Positions 1-7,926 of a stretch of 27,806 bases of DNA are shown here, one piece after another (the stretch's first letter is position 1; each line of letters begins with the position of its first letter). Source of the stretch: Physocladia obscura (Eukaryota > Chytridiomycota > Chytridiomycetes > Chytridiales > Chytriomycetaceae); contig JADGJH010000151.1 of NCBI GenBank assembly GCA_027596945.1, forward strand, positions 1 to 27,806, in the 5' to 3' direction. The notes under the pieces were generated by a model. That model searched no databases. It was not told the DNA's origin and saw only the letters and a list, made by a program, of their open reading frames with translations. The position numbers and the translations under genes were made by a program.

Positions 1-76
1 GGTTCGGAGTAGAACTCTCATTCTTTACTCTGTTCAGATTTCGAGGATAAAGGAAAAAAAATTTTGTTTTCTAATA

Positions 77-82
77 TTTATT
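77..82 (-). promoter_or_regulatory. AATAAA polyadenylation signal overlapping receptor stop
   Basis: The receptor stop codon (83-81, TAA) runs straight into AATAAA at 82-77 on the minus strand. The same arrangement occurs at the phosphatase gene and at RAD6 in this window. Confidence 0.5.
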
Positions 83-1175
83 AGAAATATTTTTGAATTG
101 TTTTCAAAAAATTTTGACGCAAATGCTTGTCAAACTTCAGAATAACAAGTGCATTGATGAATTCATTCAATTGGATGCAGAAAATTCCGATAAAATCAAA
201 CAATGGCGGAACAGGCGTGTTGGAAATCAATTCGTAGATAAATACTGTTTTTTGATTATTATTATTATTATTTTTTTGTTAGTCTCATTGCTATAAAATA
301 AACTCACTGATTTGATACGGTATCCATCCAAGCACAAAAGATGCCACAATGACGGCACTTTGTTTCATTAAAATCATTTGCTGTTTATCCAGATCATTTT
401 GTGCAGCGCCTTTCACTTCGATCGTTGAAGCAATATTGGACGATCCATTCGCCAATTTTGAATTGAATTCCTCAGAAAAATCTGTTTTTAATATAGTTCT
501 CTGCGCCTCACTCTGCCTTATAGACTCCAGCTTTCTTTTTTGTGGTGGTAGCGGTAATAAAGCAATTTTCACTTCAGTGGTTGATTTCTGCAGGTGTTTG
601 TAAATCGCCATGTATGCGTAAATCATAAAATTGACCGGAACGGCAAGGATGATAAGACAAACAATTGTAAATGCTTTTGCAGAGTACCATGCGCCGGCGC
701 AATAAACGTGACTGCTACGTAACACATACGTGGTGTCGGCTGTCCCCAACACAAACGGTGCCACAACAAACATGAATGTGAAAGCAAAACATCCCATGAG
801 ATAAATTCTAGCAAAGTGTTTGTGCGGCTGCTCTTTCCGAATTATCACTGTGTATCTGAATATTGTGATGCCCAGACAAAGAAGCAAGGAAGAGATATTT
901 CCAAAACTGGCGACGGCGCCATGTATTTGCAAAATCAACGGGGTCGGTAGAGACGTATCGACATTGTTAGTCGCTATGCTGGTGAATATTTGGACAAGAT
1001 ACGTTATTATGACAATGAAATCGCAGAGACAGATCCAGAAGGCAAGAAACGAGGCTGGCGGGAGTTTACTGATACCAGAAAAGCTTGTGAAAATTACGGA
1101 TGATGTAGAGCACGCAGCTGCAATGGCGACTGCAGCTTGAACTGGAAAAAATACATGGTCATCTTCATTCATCAT
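81..1175 (-). CDS. Seven-transmembrane (GPCR-like) receptor, two exons
   Basis: Exon 1 is 1175-308, exon 2 is 244-81, giving 343 residues. The 63 bp intron (307-245) has a GTGAGT donor, an ACTAAC branch site and a CAG acceptor, in phase 1. Read without splicing, the frame stops right after helix 6. Splicing adds 54 residues with a clear helix 7 (around LFDFIGIFCIQLNEFINALV) and a basic tail (FDKHLRQNF). Helices lie at about residues 14-34, 43-67, 81-108, 124-144, 166-192, 268-288 and 305-327. FRY follows helix 3, at the usual DRY position, and helix 6 carries WIPY. A long third loop (~195-265) is rich in Ser, Lys and Glu. Family knowledge: such receptors signal through heterotrimeric G proteins at the plasma membrane. 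The subfamily (cAMP-receptor-like or rhodopsin-like) cannot be fixed by eye and the ligand is unknown. Confidence 0.85.
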
Positions 1176-1681
1176 TTTTGAAAATCTCTTGTTTCGAAAT
1201 CTGTCAATATATATTTAATTTTCGCCCCTGCGAATTGTCTTAATAAAGAGACTTAATTTAACTATATATATAAAAAATTAAAAAAGCGAAATTTTTTGAT
1301 GCAGTCGTCCAATTTTTCAGATCATGTATTGCGAAGTGAAGCAGCGTTTGAGAAGGCAAGACGGAGAAAAATAAACGTAAAAATAATGTAGCATCAAAGT
1401 TTACAGCAGGAAAGAGCACTATAAGCGGCGCGTAATCATCGGTCTGTTGGATAATGCAAATTTTCTTAAAAATCAAATAATCGTTCTGTCATCACAAAAC
1501 ACATAACACTGCACTTCGAAGACATGCCGCGAGAATTCCAGAACGACACGTGGATTTAATTTTATATCCACGCTGATTTCGACTTTGGCGTACAAATAAT
1601 CGTACCTCCAATAGTTTTTTAATATTTGCCATAAAGTTCAACCAAAAATGCAAAAAATTATTTTGAAAAGAAAAAATTGTC
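1176..1681. promoter_or_regulatory. Divergent intergenic promoter region of the two sensor genes
   Basis: About 506 bp separate the start codons of the minus-strand receptor and the plus-strand Cache receptor, so both promoters must lie here. It contains an AT-only run near 1262-1280 (tatatata followed by A-rich sequence) that could serve as a TATA-like element. Open frames here (1258-1476 and 1492-1788, minus) have no protein-like composition and no splice context, so no gene is called. Shared regulation of the two sensors is inference. Confidence 0.4.
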
Positions 1682-3340
1682 ATGCAAACAGATTCAGCAA
1701 TATCAACTGCAGCCCCAGGCTCCACAAAAAATAAACACGCTGTTACGAAATTACAAAACGGCCGTCCACGTTTTTGTTTTCTTCTCACTTTTATTCTCGC
1801 AACTTCAACAATTGTTGTTGGTATTTTGGGATGGTTATAAAACTTTCTTGAATTTTGCCTTCACGTAAAAAAAAAATCACAAAATTTATTAAAAGTAAAA
1901 TAAATAGGCAACTCACGTTTAAATCGGCGAAAAGTAATGTCGATGATTTGGTGACCAAAATTGGCAATCTGATTGCGAATGAAGTTTCCAGAAAAATTTT
2001 ATCTCTTGCAACATCTCTGCAATCAGTGACTTTGCTTCAAGCTCGATTTTTTGCTGTAATTTTATCATTTCATTCAATTCTTCATTTTTTTGAATTATTA
2101 TTTTAATTTCAGAATGGAGAATGGAGTGCTACAACTTCGGCAGCTTACAACCAAACTTTGACAAGCATGTCTCTTCTCTTGCAAGCAAACCGTGACACGT
2201 TACACGACGTATTTTTTTACTCCTATCCAGAAGGATTGATTTCAGGATATTTTTATGAGTATACCCAGCTTTACTTTGTGAGCATTTTTCAGTACACAAA
2301 TCCTCAGAAATCCAAACCAAATAATTTCAATAAAAATAACAATAAAAATATGCAAAAAACAGCTTCAAGAACAAAACGCGCACACTAATTACATATGGCC
2401 TTGTACACAGTTTGGGTTTCCAATTGGAAATCCGACTGTTGTAAATGAATCCAAAAACTACACGACTAGCTTTCCATTGAACTACAAACAATCATATTCT
2501 TCTTATATCTCACCATCATATTCTCTTGAAGGCTTAATTTTAAAAACTCTGGTGTATGTTGCAATTAATGAAAAAACTGGCGAAACTGTAGCTGTAACCA
2601 GCGACTGGGTAGTCAGCTCAATTTCTTCAACGATAATAAATACAGTCGCCACTATCCCATATCCAACATTTGTCGCAGTTCTAGAAGTAAATACTGCTTA
2701 TGTTTTGGCAACAACCTCGACAGCACAAGTTTTGTCTTCTGATTTGTCAACAATACTTACACTAGATCAAGTTGATGATCCGTTTTTCAAAGATATCTGC
2801 AATATTTTGAACTTGAAATATCCAAACATGAATATAACACAGCAAATTGCTATGATTTCAAGCTCTTTATTGCTTGAAACAGCATATTCTGTTCTTCGAA
2901 CTGTGAATGGGGGCAACTGGAGAACAGAAATCTACTTGATAAACTCCACAGTTGGACAGATGCTATTTATGGAATATCTTGACGTCGACGCCGTGGAGAG
3001 CGATTTGAACGCAACATCCATAAATACTGGCTTGATAATGTTGGGTGTGATTCTTACGGTATTGATATTTGGAATTGCTTTTGCAATTGTGATTTCGCAG
3101 CAACTGCAAATGGTGTCGAAGCAAATCATCATGCTCAAACAGCTCAAATTTTTAGAAGTTTTAGAGAAAAATACTGGTGTCAAAAATCGATCGTTTGTGT
3201 ATGAGCTGGCAGGACTTCAAGAGTTGTTTCATGAAATGGTTGTTGTGTTTGCAAACACTTTGAAAGTAAGCAATTCACTGCAAGGAAAAATTGCTAGTAC
3301 AGCTAAAAGTGCACAAGGAGACAGAAATAGTGTCGTTTGA
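1682..3340 (+). CDS. Two-helix membrane sensor with Cache-like ectodomain and HAMP-like tail
   Basis: The model has four exons: 1682-1833, 1908-2055, 2113-2277 and 2363-3340, 480 residues, with phases that join correctly. Introns are 74, 57 and 85 bp. The first donor (GTTATA) is weak and the least certain point. An N-terminal signal-anchor helix lies at ~27-50. It is followed by ~325 extracellular residues rich in Thr, Ser and Asn with several N-glycosylation sequons, then a second helix at ~377-402 (TGLIMLGVILTVLIFGIAFA). About 78 cytoplasmic residues end in a helical HAMP-like segment (ELAGLQELFHEMVVVFANTL). This is the layout of Cache/PAS-type sensors that usually feed a cyclase or kinase. 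No output domain follows; the frame ends at TGA 3338-3340. It may act through a partner or be a shortened paralogue. The assignment rests on architecture, not on a database match. Confidence 0.72.
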
Positions 3341-3473
3341 AGCATTTCTTCTTATTTTTATCTTATCAATTATCCAATTTTTTTATTTTCAAAGATTATG
3401 GATGTGTGCATTGTTTTGACACAATTCTATCTGAGTTAAATGATTCTCGCAGTGACAAATAGTAAAATAGGGT

Positions 3474-3491
3474 TGAGTTGTTATCAACTCA
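3474..3491. repeat. Short inverted repeat downstream of Cache receptor
   Basis: TGAGTTG and CAACTCA form a 7 bp stem around a TTAT loop, about 135 bp past the stop codon. It may be chance or part of a 3' processing region. The rest of 3341-3607 is AT-rich with no gene seen. Confidence 0.3.
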
Positions 3492-3607
3492 TATCAATGA
3501 CTAGTGAGTCCAAGTTATTGCCTTGTGATATTTCTGCTTGCCAAAAGAAATGAAGCAAAATAAAATTTATAATTTCTCTATAAATTCAGATATTTGTTGT
3601 TAAAATA

Positions 3608-4057
3608 TTAAAACTTAGCACTTTCATGCAGAATTTCATACAACCCAAGATCAGCATTGCTCAGTTCCTGGTCCAAACGATGAACTGCTGGATTTAAATT
3701 ATAATCATCAAAAGCGAGCAAAGGATCTAAGAACTCGTCGGTTTCGCTACGAGGACTTTGCACATCAATAATAACATCTACTGAACGCGTATGACCAGTA
3801 GTTACCCTAATTTTAGATCGTTCACCATCAGTTGGATTGCGACTATCGTGGCCACGCGGATAAACATTAAGCCCCCATTTGCGACCACTAGTTACAGCAA
3901 ACTATAAACGAAAGAAAGCTTAATGAAACGAATAACCAACCAACCATACTAGAAACGGGCTTGCGCCAAACGACACAACGGGCCCGATGCCGGCAAGAGT
4001 ATTGAATCTGTGCTGTGTAAGCGATGGAAAAGCTGGAATCTCAAGTGTTACTGATCA
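3608..4057 (-). pseudogene. 5'-truncated gene fragment, product not recognised
   Basis: Two minus-strand segments read as normal protein and splice cleanly. Segment A (about 4054-3950) ends before a GTATGG donor; a 48 bp intron (3949-3902) ends in TATAG; segment B (3901-3608) runs 97 residues to a TAA stop. Together they give ~130 residues, including ASPFL joined to FAVTSGRKWGLNVYPRG and a C-terminus YEILHESAKF. Upstream the same frame continues (RIRVKLAEQE) but is broken by an in-frame TGA at 4057-4055. No start codon is found before the neighbouring phosphatase gene. I do not recognise the family. It is most likely the 3' remnant of a disrupted gene. Alternatively it is the last exons of a gene with the phosphatase nested in an intron, but I could not find a phase-compatible upstream exon. 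Confidence 0.5.
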
Positions 4058-4166
4058 TTCCTGTTCCGCAAGTTTAACTCGGATTCGTCACCGCTAAATT
4101 TTTGGAATTGTTACATAAGTACTTATGGTGGTAAAAAAATTATTGTTTATGTAGGCAGATAACAAA

Positions 4167-4172
4167 TTTATT
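4167..4172 (-). promoter_or_regulatory. AATAAA polyadenylation signal overlapping phosphatase stop
   Basis: The last codon GAA and the stop TAA (4170-4168) are embedded in GAATAAAT, so the termination codon is part of the AATAAA hexamer. Confidence 0.5.
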
Positions 4173-4860
4173 CGAAAGTTGGAAGCCCAAACTCAGCTGG
4201 ATCAAAGTCTGTCATACTTCTCAGTAATTTGGCACACTTTGTAACAGTTTCAGGGTCCAATGCCAAGTTTTCATTGGGAATCCAAACAACCTTCATTTTA
4301 GCAGCAAGTCCTGCTTTTACACCAAGAAAACTGTCTTCAAACACAAGACAATCTGAATTTTCTCGTTCACTATTGTCTGTGTCAACACCCAGTGCTTTCG
4401 CCGCCGCAAAAAACAAGTCTGGTGCTGGCTTCCCATTTTTGATGCCCGCGTCGTCCGAGCAAATAATAAACTCGCCAAACTGATCAAACAAATCGCGATT
4501 ATTGCTCGCCTTCATCATGAGAGCTTCGCGCGTTGACGAAGTAGCAATACAAATGGGAATATTGTGTTGTTTCAGATGGGTCACGAGACGGATCACACCG
4601 GGTAATGGTTTGCAAAATGGATAGATTGTCTTCAGTATTTGCTTACGTTCCTTTAGGTATTCTTCGGGGGAAAGTGGCAGTTTGTAGTGATTGACAAAGA
4701 ATGCCGCAGCGTCCGTTTCCTTAGATCCAGACATTTTGCTCTTAACATCCCAGGTGTAAACTTCGCCGAACCGAGCAAGGATTGTGTTGTTGACTTCTGT
4801 GTATGGATCTTCAAGCAGAAGACCATCCATATCAAACAGTACATGCGTAATTGACCCCAT
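4168..4860 (-). CDS. HAD-superfamily phosphatase, pseudouridine-5'-phosphatase/GS1-like
   Basis: A single-exon gene of 230 residues starts at ATG 4860-4858. All four HAD motifs are present: motif I FDMDGLL (nucleophile Asp10, acid/base Asp12), motif II in IATSST (~residues 106-110), motif III Lys144 in GKPAPD, and motif IV VFEDS with Glu175/Asp176 binding Mg2+. A helical cap lies between motifs I and II. Length and cap type fit the HDHD1/PUDP, GS1 and DOG/GPP group, soluble enzymes that hydrolyse small phosphomonoesters such as pseudouridine 5'-phosphate, sugar phosphates or glycerol phosphate. The motifs alone do not decide the substrate. The gene looks intact and lies just upstream of the fragment at 3608-4057. 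Confidence 0.9.
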   Translation of the reverse strand: MGSITHVLFDMDGLLLEDPYTEVNNTILARFGEVYTWDVKSKMSGSKETDAAAFFVNHYKLPLSPEEYLKERKQILKTIYPFCKPLPGVIRLVTHLKQHNIPICIATSSTREALMMKASNNRDLFDQFGEFIICSDDAGIKNGKPAPDLFFAAAKALGVDTDNSERENSDCLVFEDSFLGVKAGLAAKMKVVWIPNENLALDPETVTKCAKLLRSMTDFDPAEFGLPTFE

Positions 4861-5394
4861 TTGAACTGATTATTGCCACTCCTTTTGCTTCACCACACTG
4901 ATTTTTTAGCGATCTGATCAACGGATAAAATATTTTCTTCCAAATTGAATTTAGCTGACTTCTGAATCCGTGACTTACATTGTAAACCTCTCCAGGGTCT
5001 TCCAGATGAGTCCAGCGATGTGGATATCTGCCAAACTGAAGTTTTGCTGATTGATTTATGCCAACTGCATTGAAATGCAGCCTGTGATTCATCCAAAAAA
5101 TACAAAAACTGATAATAAAGTATTGAATAAGCCAAGTTCACTGGACAGTTAAATTTTTTTGCGCATGGTGATTTGTCGTTTGCAATGCAGCATTTACTCT
5201 CCTATGCCTGCCTGGCCATTGCAAAATAATTCTTTGATTGGAAAGGCTGTGCCAATGATGGTCAAGTTCTAACATGCTCAATGACTCTACAGTGCTAATT
5301 GATTGGTTTTTTGTGGGTATGGATTGTCGTGACAGTTTCTTGCTTTATATCACTCAGATTAGCCAATTTTTCGTCTGTATGAGCTATCCGTCAG
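4861..5394. other. Unresolved stretch between phosphatase and plus-strand gene
   Basis: This stretch of 534 bp must hold the phosphatase promoter and any 5' exons of the plus-strand gene ending at 5784. Besides the minus-strand exon candidate at 4979-5095, there are two short plus-strand readings. One is ATG 5166 onward (36 codons, CSIYSPMPAWPL...). The other is a hydrophobic run at ~5304-5378 (GFLWVWIVVTVSCF), in frame with the downstream exon but cut off by TGA 5380-5382. One consistent join uses a GTGGGT donor near 5313 and the CAG acceptor at 5392-5394. I could not build a complete gene model. Confidence 0.3.
4979..5095 (-). other. Possible exon of unknown gene upstream of phosphatase
   Basis: Minus-strand reading gives a protein-like stretch (KLQFGRYPHRWTHLEDPGEV) that ends exactly at a consensus GTAAGT donor (4978). 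The open frame continues to 4832 and overlaps the first codons of the phosphatase gene in another frame. If spliced to the CAG acceptor nine bases before the phosphatase ATG, the frame does not fuse with the phosphatase. It is therefore an untranslated or upstream-ORF exon, part of another gene, or fortuitous. A second minus frame over the same bases (DESQAAFQCSWHKSI) is also open, which lowers confidence. Confidence 0.25.
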
Positions 5395-5784
5395 ACTGCT
5401 GAAAAAACATGGACCGTTGAAGAGTCCCGTATGGAAAGATCTGTCCTTCCACAGTATGTTGCTTTTGCCCCAATTCCGAAATCGCCTCGCAAAAAATCGC
5501 GGTTTGCCACCTCTGACTTTGCTGAAGTACAAATAGCATTTTTTACTGCCGAGCATATGCCAACAGTTGGAGTTCTAGAAATCAAGCAAAATGCGTCTAA
5601 AGTTACAGCTTCCCAAAGCGCTGGACTTATTGTTGATATGATTCATAATGCTGTTTTGCTAAGTTTTCAAAACGAAAATGCTGGTAATACCATTCCATTG
5701 ATAATTATAAACAAGCCGTTGGATGCCAAAAGCTGTTCAATTTGCATTGTGTGGGATAAGTATTTTTCGGTTAAATTCTCATGA
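5395..5784 (+). CDS. Unrecognised protein, 3' exon (N-terminus unresolved)
   Basis: The frame is open from TGA 5380-5382 to the stop at 5782-5784. A CAG acceptor at 5392-5394 would start the exon with TAEKTWTVEESRMERS. If translation instead begins at ATG 5431, the protein has 117 residues. Composition is protein-like: a basic patch (KSPRKKSRF), then alternating hydrophobic and polar stretches (VGVLEIKQNASKVTAS, NTIPLIIINKPLDAK) that suggest a beta-rich domain. No family is recognised. The gene ends 46 bp from the dynein stop codon, a normal tail-to-tail arrangement that supports it being real. A 5' exon between 4861 and 5380 is likely but not established. Confidence 0.5.
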   Translation, partial: TAEKTWTVEESRMERSVLPQYVAFAPIPKSPRKKSRFATSDFAEVQIAFFTAEHMPTVGVLEIKQNASKVTASQSAGLIVDMIHNAVLLSFQNENAGNTIPLIIINKPLDAKSCSICIVWDKYFSVKFS

Positions 5785-5830
5785 ACATTGATTTTTTTTA
5801 CAAAACATCAATTAAAAAAACAAAACACCA

Positions 5831-7926
5831 TCAGACACTGAAAGAAACCAGCGAAATACCCTGCTGTACAGCCATTTGAGCAACAGCAGCATTCTTGACG
5901 CTCATTTCAGCTACAAACAGAACTTCTTTTCTATCGCTGTTCAAATAAACAGGAACACCCAGTTGTACAGGAATATTTTGCTGGCTTCCTTTTCTGGTAT
6001 TTGCCCCAGTTTTCGCAGATTCACTAGTTGCATCTTTTCTATCCCAAACAAGCGAAACTTTTTCGAGCTTAGTTGATACTTCAGTGGACAACGCCAAGCC
6101 ACTATTTGCAGAATATTCTCCACCTTCAATTCTGATTCCTGTCAATTCAAATCCATCCTCTTTCGTCTCTCCAATAATAACAGACAACTGCAACTCTTCC
6201 AGAGACCATCCTTCGCGTTGCGCAACAGTTTGCATCGTTGCAGTAACATACGCTTCAGGCGTGAATAAACCGCCCAACCAAATAGGAGTTTTTACATACT
6301 CTGATGATTCCAATCCAGAAATTTGAGAAATTTGAGCCAATCTGTTCGACAAATCTTGAATCCATGTTTCCAAAGACATTGAAGTTGGTGTTTTATGTTT
6401 CTTCCAGTGTGGCGGAATGATTCCCTTCAAAATCCAATCAACAAGAGCTCTCAAGTGGTTTGTCTGCTTGACTTTTCCGCTGATCAAGTCCTGCAAATTG
6501 AGCAAATCGTTGCGAACAGCCTTCAAGGACGCCACCGCAATCTGGTTTTCGCGGTCAAAGAAGCGATACAACGGATCTTTTGCTTTCGAAGCCGTTGAAA
6601 CTTTCAAAGCTCCCGAAATTGTCTAAAATTGATCAATCAGAAATCCCAAATAAATTTTACATTCAAAACTTACCGCCGGGAGAATCGAAAGCCATTCTTC
6701 AACATGCTTTTGTACTCCGCGCATCCAGGCTGGTTGAGGTTGATGCTTTGCGGAGCCTTTTGAAGTGTTACCTGTCTTTACAACATCATCCAAAACCACT
6801 TCTTCGTCCCCTGCCGAAGATTTCATTTTGCGTAATTTTAACAGCATTTCCTTGCCCTTCAAAGCCATCAAAACTTTCTCAGCATTTGCTGGAAGTCCAA
6901 GCCAGGTCGGAGGCTGTTGATCTGGCAAGTGAGAAACCCAGTCGAGAATCCTATCCATTTTCGTTTCATCGGGAATCAATAATGCGGAACCTTTTTCTCC
7001 ATCAGCAGTAGTAGCAGCAGCACTGACTAGTGCAAATTTCACATCGTAGCAAGCTGGACGAAACAAATAATTCACAAACGAATCCAAAAGCGCCTGATCG
7101 TGAGAGTTATCAATTTTTCCTCCATAAACAGTTTCTTTGATCAATGTTTTAATTGCGCTCCATGGAATTTTTTCTGGTGCGATATTACTACGGCCAGCTG
7201 CGACATCATCAATCCAGTTGTCAACAATGAGCAGACACATTTCGTAATCTGAGTCATTGAATTCATAAATTTTCGTCCAACCGAGTGGTGCATAGCGCAA
7301 ACGTTCTTGAACAATTGCATGCAACCAAGCAATTAAAAAGTAAATACGAACGCGCTCAGCCGGACCTTTCGAAATTCGAGTTCTAGAAATTCCAGATAAA
7401 GTCTCTTGAAGGTTAGCTTTGATTCCAGGAGGTGGTTCAAACATCACAGTTCGAGAGAGTCTAATTAAGTTTACTGGAACTTGCGGGTTCGTTTCGGTTG
7501 TCAAAAACAATCTGAATGACTCATGTGCCTTCAGAGAATGAAGTTTCTTTTCAAGTTGACCCAACCAAGTCGGCGCCAAGTGCACGTTTTTCAACAAAAC
7601 CCAAGTTCCATCACGCGATGCAGTAGAGATCGCAGATTCAGCAAGTGAAAAGCCTTCTTGAGAACCCATCGCAACTGCGACAAGTCTGACTGATGATTCG
7701 TGCGCAAAGTTTTCCACACGATTACTTGCATCATAACCCGGGACGGAGCAAAACGCGATTGGTGTGCTGAATGAACCTTCTTCGATTACTAATGCATGCA
7801 AATTCAGCTCTTGATGCATTGATGTGCCAAACGCAGCTTCGATCAATGAACTTGCAGAAGCGACTAGTCTATCTGGGCGAAACAGTTTCAAAACAATCAA
7901 TTTTCTCAAAGCTTTCACAACCGGGG
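5831..7926 (-). other. Dynein AAA6 and C-terminal domain (exons 22-23)
   Basis: Exon 22 begins in AAA6 ([37 protein letters not shown]). It carries the conserved [25 protein letters not shown] helix region. Exon 23 completes the long C-terminal cap ([20 protein letters not shown]) and ends in [11 protein letters not shown]. The extended C-terminal domain is of animal/filamentous-fungal type, unlike the short one in budding yeast. The stop is TGA at 5833-5831. Confidence 0.9.

Noticed and set aside
93..296. Plus-strand 67-codon ORF
   Set aside because: It is antisense to receptor exon 2 and its intron; the minus strand gives a helix 7 with correct splice sites, and the plus ORF ends in a low-complexity (ATT)n translation.
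1258..1788. Two minus-strand ORFs between the sensor genes
   Set aside because: Protein composition is not natural, there is no splice context, and one is antisense to the first exon of the Cache receptor.
4168..5092. Fusion of the upstream minus-strand exon candidate to the phosphatase
   Set aside because: Splicing at GTAAGT (4978) to the CAG before the phosphatase ATG leaves the wrong reading frame, and the phosphatase is complete from its own ATG.
5359..5585. Minus-strand ORFs opposite the plus-strand exon at 5395-5784
   Set aside because: The plus frame is longer, more protein-like and ends tail-to-tail with dynein; the minus frames look like shadows.
6580..7011. 143-codon plus-strand ORF opposite dynein exon 22
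   Set aside because: Antisense shadow of the C-terminal dynein coding region.
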